Source: Pelomonas sp963422775 (GTDB taxonomy: Bacteria > Pseudomonadota > Gammaproteobacteria > Burkholderiales > Burkholderiaceae_C). From it: DNA of 64,000 nucleotides. A program made the position numbers and the translations under genes. Positions 23,448 through 31,135 of this stretch are shown here, piece by piece (the stretch's first letter is position 1; every line of letters begins with the position of its first letter). The notes under the pieces were generated by a model. That model was not told the DNA's origin. It searched no databases and saw nothing but the letters and a program-made list of their open reading frames with translations. The DNA is taken from positions 1 through 64,000 of the forward strand of contig CAUJSJ030000037.1 of assembly GCA_963422775.4 (NCBI GenBank), written 5' to 3'.

Positions 23448-24530
23448 TCAGGCCGGCATCTCGACGGGTAGCGCCAGCAGTTCACCCGGCTTGACCGACA
23501 CGTAGTTCGGGTCGAACACGCGCCCCTTGGCCAGTAGCGCCCAGACGATGCGGGCGTTCTTGTTGGCCAGCGCCACCACCGCCTTCTGCCAGCCCACGCG
23601 GGCCAGCAACTGCACCAGCCACTGCGAGATCTTGTCCGTGCGTTTGTGCGCCGTCATCACGGCCGACTTGGCGCCCTGGATCAGCAGCGTGCGCAGGTAG
23701 TCGTCGCCACGCTTGGTGATGCGCCCCAGCACCGTCTTGCCACCGCTGGAGTTCTGCCGTGGCACCAGGCCGAGCCACGAGCCGAACTGTGCGCCATTCC
23801 TGAACTGCTTGAAGTCGCCCACGGTGGCCACCAGCGCCGACGCGGTGACCGGGCCGATGCCGGCGAGTTGAGCAGCGGCCTTGGCCTGCTCGTCCGAGCG
23901 CACATGCGCAGTGATGCGCTCGTCGCAGCGGGCGATGTGGCACTCCAGTTCAATCCAGTGCAGCCGGGCTTCTTGAATCGCCAGTCGGGCAATGCCGGGC
24001 AACTCGTTGCTGGCGTCCTCCAGCACGTCAGCCAGGCCCAGGCGCAGCGCCTCGGGGCTTTGCGCAAAGACGATGCCGAACTCGGTGAGCAGGCCACGGA
24101 TGCGATTGATGCAAGCGGTGCGGTCTTCCTTGTAGCCCTCGCGCAGCCGGTGGATGGCCAGCAGGGCCTGCTGGGCGGGCGTCTTCACCGGCACGAAGCG
24201 CATGTGGGGCCGGCCTGCGGCCTCGCAGATCGCAGCGGCGTCCGCCGCATCGTTCTTGCCGCCCTTGCCCGCCATGCGATAGGGCGTGACGAAGTGGCCG
24301 GCGATGAGGCGGACGTCCAATCCGAAACCGCGCAGCTTGCGCGCCCAGTGGTGGGCGCCGCCGCAGGCCTCCATCGCCACCAGACAGCCCGGCGGCAATT
24401 GCACGCACCAGGCGGCAAACTTGTCGGCGGGCAGGGCTTTGGCGGCAACCACGCGGCCGGCTGCATCAATGGCGTGAATCTGGATCACGCGCTTGGCCAG
24501 ATCGACCCCGACTCGGGTAATCTCGTTCAT
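23448..24530 (-). CDS. IS110-family transposase (DEDD recombinase)
   Basis: 360 residues, full length. The N-terminal RuvC-like DEDD domain starts with RVGVDLAK; GLDVRLIAGHFVTPYRMAGKGGKNDAADAAAICEA supplies further acidic residues. The C-terminal transposase_20 domain has LAGIGPVTASALVATVGDFKQF, LGLVPRQNSSGGKTVLGRI with the proposed Ser nucleophile, and RGDDYLRTLLIQGA. IS110-family elements are excised and inserted by an RNA-guided recombinase whose bridge RNA is encoded in a flanking non-coding end. The flanks are 23352-23447 and the region beyond 24530; ends of the element could not be placed. Overlaps a small upstream frame by ATGA. Confidence 0.85.
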   Translation of the reverse strand: MNEITRVGVDLAKRVIQIHAIDAAGRVVAAKALPADKFAAWCVQLPPGCLVAMEACGGAHHWARKLRGFGLDVRLIAGHFVTPYRMAGKGGKNDAADAAAICEAAGRPHMRFVPVKTPAQQALLAIHRLREGYKEDRTACINRIRGLLTEFGIVFAQSPEALRLGLADVLEDASNELPGIARLAIQEARLHWIELECHIARCDERITAHVRSDEQAKAAAQLAGIGPVTASALVATVGDFKQFRNGAQFGSWLGLVPRQNSSGGKTVLGRITKRGDDYLRTLLIQGAKSAVMTAHKRTDKISQWLVQLLARVGWQKAVVALANKNARIVWALLAKGRVFDPNYVSVKPGELLALPVEMPA

Positions 24531-24700
24531 GGGCTTCCCCTTTCACAGGCTTGCAGATTGACGATTCGCACCATCAATCTTGGCGCCTCGACGCCGTCAG
24601 CCAGAAGGTGGGAAGTCCCTTCGTATTCGATCAAGAAGTCGAGCAGTGGCTGCTTGGCCGAACGCTTGACACCCCACTGCCGGTATTCGAACGATGCCAT
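24527..24700 (-). CDS. Possible small protein coupled to the IS110 transposase
   Basis: 57 residues from ATG 24700 with GGCAGGGGC just upstream, ending in TGA at 24527 that overlaps the transposase ATG (ATGA). The sequence reads MASFEYRQWGVKRSAKQPLLD onward with DGVEAPRLMVRIV and a polar end. No family recognised. Possible roles are a leader coupling translation of the transposase, a host gene fragment cut by insertion, or nothing. The overlap and ribosome site make it worth noting; confidence is low because it is short. Confidence 0.35.
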   Translation of the reverse strand: MASFEYRQWGVKRSAKQPLLDFLIEYEGTSHLLADGVEAPRLMVRIVNLQACERGSP

Positions 24701-24838
24701 GCCCCTGCCGCCTATGGCTGTATTTGCATCCAGTATACGGACTACATGCCACCAGTTCGAATTCTGGCTACATGGCGGCTACATGGTCCACGTGACGCTT
24801 TCGATGTGTGCGAAAAATCGACGTAACCCATTGATTTT

Positions 24839-24885
24839 ATTGGTAGGCCGTGTTGGACTTGAACCAACGACCAAAGGATTATGAG
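24839..24885. repeat. attL copy of the 47-bp element-end repeat
   Basis: The 47 bases from ATTGGTAGG to ATTATGAG are identical to 48658-48704. The repeat is the 3' part of the CAT tRNA gene (T-arm, variable region, and part of the anticodon arm), here without its 5' half. It marks the left end of the integrated element. Confidence 0.9.
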
Positions 24886-25050
24886 ACCGGCGGCGGCCTA
24901 TGGAAAGCGTTATGAATCAGTCACTTGCGGCGCTTGCCCCTCCGCATCCCCAGCCCGTCCCGGCACACTCACGGCACAGTCAAGCCTGCTCAGCCACAAG
25001 CGCGGCGCACCAGCTCCCTGCCCTGCTGCAAGCGCGTCGATCCGTGCCGC

Positions 25051-25110
25051 ATTGTCTGCGCCTCACGTTGTCATTTCGTAGACAACGCGACTTGTCAATC
25101 TGTCTGCGCC
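25051..25110. promoter_or_regulatory. Cluster of TTGTC/GACAA boxes near the left end
   Basis: Within 60 bases there are four TTGTC or GACAA boxes. GTTGTC (25067-25072) and GACAAC (25081-25086) form an inverted repeat with an 8-base spacer, and TGTCTGCGCC occurs twice (25053-25062, 25101-25110). GTAGACAA (25078-25085) is the reverse complement of TTGTCTAC next to parA. Likely binding sites for the ParA partner (parS-like) or the excisionase. The 411 bases from 24701 to 25111 hold only attL and these boxes. Confidence 0.45.
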
Positions 25111-25111
25111 G

Positions 25112-25408
25112 TCACCTCTTGCGGCGACCGCTTTCAACGTCAACAGTGATCGGCTTGCCGTACCGCTTGAAGAGCATTGTGAGCGCCTCGGCAAGCAGTT
25201 CTTGATTGTCCTTGTCCTGCTCGGCGGCCAGTAGTCGCAACGCTTGAGCCACCTCAGGACGAAAATGTCCGGCGACTTGGCGCGTGTTTGCTCTGGTCTG
25301 CGCTGTCCGATAGCTCGGTTCAGCCGTGTTCTGACGTTCCGGCAATGGGGTGACGACAGTCGCAACCGGCGCGCTGCGGTCAACCAAGGATTTGAGGGAA
25401 GCCTTCAT
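25112..25408 (-). CDS. Ribbon-helix-helix-like partner of ParA
   Basis: 98 residues from ATG 25408, coupled to parA by ATGA. The N-terminal half is flexible (KASLKSLVDRSAPVATVV), the C-terminal half reads RPEVAQALRLLAAEQDKDNQELLAEALTMLFKRYGKP, the helix pattern of ribbon-helix-helix centromere-binding or antitoxin-like proteins that pair with ParA-type ATPases. It probably binds the TTGTC/GACAA boxes nearby. A longer frame from 25465 overlaps parA and is not needed. Confidence 0.7.
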   Translation of the reverse strand: MKASLKSLVDRSAPVATVVTPLPERQNTAEPSYRTAQTRANTRQVAGHFRPEVAQALRLLAAEQDKDNQELLAEALTMLFKRYGKPITVDVESGRRKR

Positions 25409-26064
25409 GCTGTCTCCTTCTCTTGTTGTTGCGTTGTAGACAAGTCGAGCTGTTGAGCAACCCACATGTAGAGGGCGCGAATTTCAGCAGCGGCAATGCT
25501 GTCTGGATCGGTTTCCTGCGCGGTTTTCGTGGTGATGCTGGCCGTGCGATAGGCGGCACGCTCATGAAACACCACGGGGGCGACAGCGCACTGCATGGCG
25601 GCCACGGTTTCGCGTGCGTCAGCTTCGGCGCGATGTGCGCCCGGTCTCATGCCGTTCAAGATGACGTAAGGGGTCTTGTGGGCGAGACGGCAAATATCGA
25701 GCGTGCGCGTCAAAGCGCGGTAGTCGAAGCCGCCGGGCTGAAGCGGTATCAAGACAAGATCAGCGCATTGCGCGGCTGTGTACGCGGCGTTATTGGCCTC
25801 GCGAGGGGTGTCCACGATCACGAGGTCTACGTCATTGCCTCGCAGCTCACTCAACAATTTTTCGAGCCGTGCCGGTGGAATAGTCACAGCTTCAGGCGCA
25901 CCTCCACGGCGGTCACACCAGTCTGCGGCGCTAGCTTGAGGATCAAGGTCGATAACGGCAACCTCCTGACCCATAAGCAGGGCGGCAACGGCGATATGAA
26001 TAACCGTTGTCGTTTTTCCAGCACCACCTTTTTCACTAAGTATTGCAAGCGTCTTTGTTCTCAT
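25405..26064 (-). CDS. parA: ParA/MinD-type partition ATPase
   Basis: 219 residues. Deviant Walker A at the N-terminus (KGGAGKTT, residues 12-19), Walker A' VAVIDLDPQASAADWCDR, and VDLVIVDTPREANNAAY for Walker B. This is the short ParA form used by plasmids and integrative elements. It should stabilise the extrachromosomal form after excision or control element segregation. The start at 26064 directly follows the symmetric box GTTGTC-TACAAC, suggesting autoregulation by ParA or its RHH partner. Confidence 0.85.
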   Translation of the reverse strand: MRTKTLAILSEKGGAGKTTTVIHIAVAALLMGQEVAVIDLDPQASAADWCDRRGGAPEAVTIPPARLEKLLSELRGNDVDLVIVDTPREANNAAYTAAQCADLVLIPLQPGGFDYRALTRTLDICRLAHKTPYVILNGMRPGAHRAEADARETVAAMQCAVAPVVFHERAAYRTASITTKTAQETDPDSIAAAEIRALYMWVAQQLDLSTTQQQEKETA

Positions 26065-26076
26065 GTTGTCTACAAC
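26065..26076. promoter_or_regulatory. Operator-like box upstream of parA
   Basis: GTTGTC-TACAAC abuts the parA start codon; GTTGT and ACAAC form an inverted repeat around CT. The core TTGTCTAC recurs as GTAGACAA at 25078 and as TGTAGACAA around 25437-25444 at the parA/RHH junction, giving three copies around the partition operon. Confidence 0.5.
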
Positions 26077-26397
26077 TCGAATAATCTAGGATGCGAGTTT
26101 CGTACCACATGACAAACCAGACTTCAAACCATTTACTTTCTCGCCAAGCCCCTTGCAGCCGTTAGGCTGCGTCCTTCCTGATATTCTTTGCGCGGCGGCG
26201 TAAGCCGCGCTCCATTTAGGGCAGCTTTCACAATAAGGAGGCATTCTTCGAATATGAAGAATGGTCAAATTTCTTAACTCTTGAATTGATTGCGCCCGAT
26301 GAGGGCGCTCAATTTATTTTTTCGTGGGTTCGATGGGCAATCCTCTAAGAATAAGTAACTTGGTATGGGTTCTTGGCACAAGCTGCACTCCAGTAAA
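26077..26397. other. Gene-free region with hairpins between parA and the Rep-like gene
   Basis: About 320 bases without a convincing gene. It holds hairpins CAGCC..GGCTG (about 26155-26172) and GCGCGGC..GCCGCGC, a ribosome-like AAGGAGG, a 7-codon mini-frame (MKNGQIS) and a + strand terminator. The terminator stem is GCGCCC (26292-26297)/GGGCGC (26303-26308) followed by a T-rich run to 26322. Could hold a small RNA or part of an origin. Confidence 0.4.
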
Positions 26398-27092
26398 TCA
26401 CTGGCGTTGTAGGGCAAACAAGGTGCGGCCAAGGGCGGCAAGCGCCGCCGCTGCACGGTTGCTTGGGTCATCGTCCAGCCGCGCCAAGACGGTCTTGATG
26501 CCGTCGCCGTTCTGTTGGGCGCTGCGCGCTTGTTCAATGACTGAGGGCAGTGGCGGCATTGCGCCCCACGCCGTTGGATCAATCTCTGGCTCTGGTGGTT
26601 CGATAAAACCGCGCCATTGCGAGGGCGGCAAGATGGCGTAAGCGTTGGTGTCCTGCTTGAGCTGGAAGCGCCCCGCTGCATCGCATTCCTCGGTGCAGCG
26701 GCGTAGCCAGTTCAGCACACCCAGCGTCTTCAGCCGACTAAGGGCAGCGGCAACCGCTCGGCGGCATACCCCAGCCTTACGGGCGATGCCTTCATAAGAC
26801 GGGTCAGGCGACCAGTGCGATAGTCCAAGAACTCGAAGAGCAAGGCATACAGCACATTCAGCGCGGTGCGGCCTATCGCGCCGCCGTGCTTGCCGTGCTG
26901 GCGCGTCTGACGATCAAAACGGCGGGCTTTGTGCCAGATTCTGGCCGCCTGTTTCTTGGGCAGCGGATTAAATCTGGCTTCCTTGGTCGTGCTGTCCTTC
27001 CATATCGGCCATGCGGCATAGGTTTTCTCCCAATGACTGTCGGCAAAGCCGGGCAAGGGCGCGGCATTGGAATAGCTGGCAAATTTAGGCAT
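26398..27092 (-). pseudogene. Replication-initiator-like helix-turn-helix protein, frameshifted
   Basis: Strong start: AGGAGG 6 bases before ATG 27092. The first frame covers MPKFASYSNAAPLPGF.. and a conserved middle ending GGAIGRTALNVLYALLFEFLDYRTGRL. Family logic then continues in another frame as SYEGIARKAGVCRRAVAAALSRLKTLGVLNWLRRC (a winged/helix-turn-helix) and to the end at 26398. One missing G after CTG (near 26804-26805) would restore L-D-P-S-Y-E. Similar proteins are encoded next to parA on plasmids and integrative elements and are often called replication or HTH proteins. Function as Rep is inferred from context. The lesion would remove the DNA-binding domain unless bypassed. Confidence 0.65.
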
Positions 27093-27245
27093 AAATCCTC
27101 CTTCGGTTGCAAACAGCAACCCGTCAGGAAGGCCGGAAATCGGCGCGAGTCTGCCCGTGGCAAGAATCCTCTTGCAATCAGGCCTGATTTTGGGGAAACT
27201 GGGTTTGCACATTTCAGTTATCCCCGACCTCGGTCGGTATGCACG

Positions 27246-27265
27246 ACCCGCCTCTGGCGGGTTTT
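27246..27265 (+). terminator. Rho-independent-type terminator (+ strand)
   Basis: Stem ACCCGCC (27246-27252)/GGCGGGT (27256-27262), loop TCT, followed by TTTT. No + strand gene ends just before it, so it may end an unannotated + transcript or insulate the Rep-like gene. Confidence 0.55.
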
Positions 27266-27371
27266 GCTGTTTCTGGGGCTAGTTTTTCTCCCGTTCATTT
27301 CTCGATGCCGTGTGCGAATCAGCGCGGCAACTTCTAAACTTGCCGCAAAATCAATCCACAGTCGAGCGTTT

Positions 27372-27457
27372 GCAAAAAGAGCGGCGCAGCGCGTTTTTGC
27401 TCGCCATGCTGCAAGGCATGGGGATCGCCCCGCCGATAAGGGCGGGGCGCATTTTTT
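27372..27457 (+). ncRNA. Candidate structured small RNA ending in a strong terminator
   Basis: Successive + strand hairpins: GCAAAAA (27372-27378)/TTTTTGC (27394-27400), CCATGC (27404-27409)/GCATGG (27416-27421) and a terminator GCCCCGCC (27427-27434)/GGCGGGGC (27441-27448) with TTTTTT at 27452-27457. It is convergent with ardC, whose stop is at 27457. No promoter can be assigned with confidence. A regulatory RNA is plausible; the terminator may alternatively serve some unseen + transcript. Confidence 0.4.
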
Positions 27458-28362
27458 CATGCGGCTTGCGCCTCCTGCTGCTGGGTGATGCCGTGCAGGA
27501 AGTCGGCGGCGCGCTGTGCCTGTGATGCGGCGGTGAAGATGGCGCGGTTATCGGCCTTCAACACTTGCAGCCAATGCGCCAAATAGGCGGCGTGGTCGTC
27601 GCGGGTTTCCGGTGTGATTCCAAGGTCGGCGCAAAGAAAGGCTGCACCCAGTTCGGCGATTAGCTCTTCAGCGGCATAGGCATGGTCACCGAATCGCTTA
27701 CCGAGTTCGCGGGCAAGGCGTGACGGGTGCGAAGTCCAATGCGTCAGCTCATGGGTGAGGGTTGCACAGTAGCTTTCCGCATCTTTGAAGCTCTCACGGG
27801 GTGGCATTTGCACCAAATCACGGGAAGGGGCATAGAAAGCCTTGCTGCCGCCGTGCTGGATGGTCGCGCCAGTTGCTGCAAAGAACGCCTCGGCCTGTTC
27901 GATACGCTGCACCGGCTGCGGCGGGGTGGGCTTGCTGGTGAAGTGCGCCGGTAGGCCGTCAACCTGTTCAACGTTGAAGACGGTATAGCCCTTCATGAAC
28001 GAAATAGCGCGCTCGGATTCTTGGCCGTGGTCGTCGGTTTCGGTTTTGCTGATGCTGTTGGCATAGACGACCAGCGAACCATGCTCACCCTTGCGGACTT
28101 GCGCACCCATGCCTTCGGCCTGTTTGTAGGTCATCCAGTGCGGCGCGCTGTAGCCCTTGGCGAGGGCTTCACCCCACAACAACAGGACATTGACCCCGCG
28201 ATAAGGCTGGCCGTTGGCGCGCAGTGGGCGGGTGATGTGTTCGGCGGCATGGTCGGCGCTCCACGGCTTTTGCCAAGGGCGCACGCCCTGTTCGAGGTCG
28301 GCAATGATTTTTGCGGTAACGCGGGAATAAACATCAAGGCGGGGTTGGCTGCTGGTGGTCAT
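27457..28362 (-). CDS. ardC: ArdC-like antirestriction protein with zincin motif
   Basis: 301 residues. N-terminal ssDNA-binding domain (VYSRVTAKIIADLEQGVRPWQKPW, PYRGVNVLLLWGEA, WMTYKQAEGMGAQVRKGE), then a C-terminal metallopeptidase-like domain with HELTHW (residues 204-209; HExxH). ArdC-type proteins protect incoming single-stranded DNA of conjugative elements from host nucleases and restriction. Encoded on the mobile element, upstream (in transcription) of the Rep-like gene. The length and both domains match the family. Confidence 0.9.
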   Translation of the reverse strand: MTTSSQPRLDVYSRVTAKIIADLEQGVRPWQKPWSADHAAEHITRPLRANGQPYRGVNVLLLWGEALAKGYSAPHWMTYKQAEGMGAQVRKGEHGSLVVYANSISKTETDDHGQESERAISFMKGYTVFNVEQVDGLPAHFTSKPTPPQPVQRIEQAEAFFAATGATIQHGGSKAFYAPSRDLVQMPPRESFKDAESYCATLTHELTHWTSHPSRLARELGKRFGDHAYAAEELIAELGAAFLCADLGITPETRDDHAAYLAHWLQVLKADNRAIFTAASQAQRAADFLHGITQQQEAQAA

Positions 28363-28867
28363 GGTCTCTGCTCCTTAAATCGGCTTGTTGAGGTCAGCAC
28401 TGCGCTGTGCTGGCCTCTTGGCCGTCGCCGAGACCGGGGAGGCAAGGCGCAAGGGCGGACGGGGGGAAGGGGGCTCACCCACCCCGAAGGGGCGGCCTCT
28501 GGCCGTCCTGCAACGCAGTGAAGGATGGGGAACACCGCCGTCCGGCGTAGCTCTACCCTTGCGCCGCGCTAGGGGCAGCGACCCTTAGGGCTGTTCCGGC
28601 ACGGGCTGGCGGCGTAGCCGTGAGGCCGTGCCGTTGTCACGGACAGGTGGTGACGTACCCGTCACGTCCTGTTCCTCACGGCATGGGCTGCAAGCCGATG
28701 CCGCTGACTACGGCTGTTTGCATCAGGGATCGTTACCGGATGGCCGAGACCCCGCCGCGCAGCGGCTCGGAACGACAAGGGGCTTGGGGCGCTATGCGCC
28801 TAGAGCCCGTCCTGTTGGTGGTACGCCACGAACAGGGATGCCCAGCGGGTAAACTAGGGATTTGCGC
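28363..28867. other. Gene-free region with several strong hairpins
   Basis: About 500 bases between ardC and the divergent methylase operon without a convincing gene. Stems: GGCACGG (28598-28604)/CCGTGCC (28626-28632); ACAGG..GTGACG-TACC-CGTCAC..CCTGT (28643-28672); CCTGTT..GTGG/CCAC..AACAGG (28811-28836). CGTCCTGTT occurs at about 28665 and 28809. Could be an origin, oriT or structured leader. Confidence 0.4.
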
Positions 28868-28886
28868 TTACACCCATCTGGTGTAA
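28868..28886. promoter_or_regulatory. Perfect palindromic operator upstream of the small RHH gene
   Basis: TTACACC (28868-28874) and GGTGTAA (28880-28886) are perfect 7-base arms around CATCT, 34 bases before the ATG of the ribbon-helix-helix gene. Position and symmetry suggest autoregulation of the RHH-methylase-endonuclease operon. Confidence 0.6.
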
Positions 28887-28920
28887 TGTGGTGCATCACT
28901 GACAACAGGAGTGGCTGAAC

Positions 28921-29118
28921 ATGGCGACTAAAACCAAGCAGCCAGCCAAGACGGACAGCAAGAGCATCCGCACTTCCGTCAGTCTGCCCCGCGACCTGCA
29001 CGACACCTTGGCTAACCTCGCCAAGGGCAAGAAAGTGTCTGTGGCATGGCTGATTCGCGATGCGGCGGAAAAATACGTCGGCGAGCAGTGGCCGCTCTTG
29101 CACCAGAAGACTGCGTGA
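28921..29118 (+). CDS. CopG/RHH-type small DNA-binding protein (R-M controller candidate)
   Basis: 65 residues, with ACAGGAG upstream. Basic N-terminal tail (TKTKQPAKTDSKS), then IRTSVSLPRDLHDTLANLAKGKKVSVAWLIRDAAEKYV, the strand-helix-helix pattern of ribbon-helix-helix repressors. The stop overlaps the methyltransferase start (TGATG). A perfect palindrome lies just upstream. By position it would set the timing of methylase and endonuclease expression, a job usually done by HTH C-proteins. Confidence 0.7.
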   Translation: MATKTKQPAKTDSKSIRTSVSLPRDLHDTLANLAKGKKVSVAWLIRDAAEKYVGEQWPLLHQKTA

Positions 29119-30278
29119 TGGCGACAACCCCAACTTTCTATGAATTTTTCGCTGGCGCTGGCATGGCGCGGGCGGGTCTTGGCGCGCAATGGCGCTGCCT
29201 GTTCTCCAATGAATTCGATGTCAAAAAGAGCGTCGTCTATCAACAGAACTGGAAGAAGCCCGATGTGCTGAAGGTGGCCGATGTCGGCACACTGACCACG
29301 GCGGACGTGCCCGGCATCGCGGATCTGGTCTGGGCTTCCTTCCCCTGCCAAGACCTGTCACTGGCAGGGGCAGGGGCTGGCCTCAAGGGCGACCGCTCCG
29401 GCACGTTCTGGCCGTTCTGGCGGCTCATGCAAGGTCTGATTGAAGCTGACCGTGCGCCCAAGCTGATCGTGCTTGAAAACGTCTTGGGCACGCTCACTTC
29501 GCACGAAGGCAAAGACTTCGCCGCGATCTGCTCCACCTTCGTAAAAGCGGGCTACTACTTCGGCGCGGTCGTTGTCGATGCAGTGCGCTTTGTGCCGCAG
29601 TCGCGCCCGCGCCTGTTCGTGATTGGCGTTCGTGATGATCTGGCGCTGGCCGCCCCCGCGATCACTGCCGAAGGCGCCTCCGCCCTGTGGCATCCACGCG
29701 GCTTGCTCAACGCCTATGACAAGCTGTCAGCGAAGGTCAAAGAAAAATGGTTGTGGTGGAATCCCGCCGCACCGGCGCTGCGCACCACCACCTTCGCCGA
29801 TCTGATTGAAGACGAACCGGTCGGGGTCGAATGGCACACCGCCAGCGAAACGGCGAAGCTGTTGAAGATGATGAGCGACCTCAATCGTGAGAAGGTCAAC
29901 GAAGCCAAAGCCTCCGGTCAACGGATGGTCGGCGCGGTCTATAAGCGCACCCGCCTCGATGAGGTTGGCCGCAAGGTGCAGCGCGCCGAAATTCGCTTTG
30001 ATGACATTGCCGGTTGTCTGCGCACGCCCGCCGGTGGCTCAAGTCGGCAAGTGATCGTCATTGTTGACGGCAAGACGGTGCGCTCACGGCTGATTTCTCC
30101 GCGTGAGACCGCACGCCTGATGGGTCTGCCAGAAAGCTACGCGCTGCCAACGAATTACAACGAGGCCTACCACTTGACCGGTGACGGCGTGGCTGTGCCG
30201 GTGGTGCGGCATTTGGCGCAGCACATTTTTGAGCCGCTGCTGAAAGCGCGGCTGCCACGATCACGGGTCGCTGCATGA
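29118..30278 (+). CDS. DNA (cytosine-5) methyltransferase of the element's R-M system
   Basis: 386 residues. Motif I FYEFFAGAGMARAGLG, motif IV with catalytic Cys77 (ASFPCQDLS), ENVLGTL, QSRPRLFVIGV (motif VIII), a target-recognition region, and C-terminal TARLMGLPESYALP / GDGVAVPVVRHLAQ blocks. The start overlaps the controller stop. Its endonuclease and a Vsr nuclease follow with ATGA overlaps, so this is a complete type II module. Methylates one cytosine in an unknown sequence. Confidence 0.9.
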   Translation: MATTPTFYEFFAGAGMARAGLGAQWRCLFSNEFDVKKSVVYQQNWKKPDVLKVADVGTLTTADVPGIADLVWASFPCQDLSLAGAGAGLKGDRSGTFWPFWRLMQGLIEADRAPKLIVLENVLGTLTSHEGKDFAAICSTFVKAGYYFGAVVVDAVRFVPQSRPRLFVIGVRDDLALAAPAITAEGASALWHPRGLLNAYDKLSAKVKEKWLWWNPAAPALRTTTFADLIEDEPVGVEWHTASETAKLLKMMSDLNREKVNEAKASGQRMVGAVYKRTRLDEVGRKVQRAEIRFDDIAGCLRTPAGGSSRQVIVIVDGKTVRSRLISPRETARLMGLPESYALPTNYNEAYHLTGDGVAVPVVRHLAQHIFEPLLKARLPRSRVAA

Positions 30279-31135
30279 GTGTCATTCCTTGCCAACAAAA
30301 CGCCGATCTACAAGTCAAAATTCGTGAGTTCGCTGAAGTCCTGAAAACCCAGTCGCACCAGCTCGGCGACCACGGGCTTGATGAACAAGAGTTCTATAAC
30401 AGCGGCGTCTTTCGCGGCGCGATTGAGCGCATACGCGGTCAGTTCGCCGCCACGATGCGCGACAAGCGCGAGTTCGTGCAGCACGTCTTGAACCACATGC
30501 AGGATGGCAATTTCATCCGCGATTGGAATTCAGCGGGAAGCGAGAACCGCCACGACTACACCGTGACGATGCCGAGCGGCCGCATTGCGGTGATTGAGTT
30601 GAAGGGTTGCCTTGACGGCAACAACACCAACATTTTCGAGCGTCCGCCGCACGCTCAAGAATTCATCATCTGGAGCGTCTGCACCAATCCGGGCGCCGAT
30701 CCGCAGCACAACGCCTGGTCAGGCATTCATACCCGCCTGAGCGCCGAAATCATCTCGCGGTCGCAGCGGGTGGACGGCATCATCATCTGGGACATGGTGT
30801 GCGGCACAGTTGGCCGCCCCTGTCCGAAACTCACCGGCGAAGACGATCCACGCATTACCGCGTTGGGGCACTACCGCTTGCCGCCGCCGTGCATCTACCT
30901 GCTGCCCGCGACAATCCCATCCCCGCGCAACAACCCGAGCCCGAACCCGCAACAGCTTCAGGAAGTCGAGTTGCTGCAAGCCTTCGCTACCTGCTTCCAC
31001 ACGAACGCCAACGAGCTGAACACGGTGAGCTTCACGGTGTCGCATGACGGCGCAGAAACCGTGCGCTCCACCACGATCACCCGCGATGGGGTAGTGCAGC
31101 GCCAATCCGGCCAGACGGCTATCCGGCGGTCATGA
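30275..31135 (+). CDS. Type II restriction endonuclease (PD-(D/E)xK-like)
   Basis: 286 residues, coupled to the methyltransferase by ATGA. Residues ~90-110 contain HDYTVTMPSGRIAVIELKGC, i.e. D-x(n)-ELK, the catalytic core of many restriction enzymes. The rest is a unique alpha/beta sequence with a later HYRLPPPCIYLLPATIP stretch. No known recognition family identified. Context (methylase before, Vsr after) strongly supports the restriction role. Confidence 0.75.
   Translation: MSVIPCQQNADLQVKIREFAEVLKTQSHQLGDHGLDEQEFYNSGVFRGAIERIRGQFAATMRDKREFVQHVLNHMQDGNFIRDWNSAGSENRHDYTVTMPSGRIAVIELKGCLDGNNTNIFERPPHAQEFIIWSVCTNPGADPQHNAWSGIHTRLSAEIISRSQRVDGIIIWDMVCGTVGRPCPKLTGEDDPRITALGHYRLPPPCIYLLPATIPSPRNNPSPNPQQLQEVELLQAFATCFHTNANELNTVSFTVSHDGAETVRSTTITRDGVVQRQSGQTAIRRS

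Noticed and set aside
24839..24885. Second tRNA gene at the left end
   Set aside because: Only the 3' part of the tRNA is present; it is the attachment-site repeat, not a gene.
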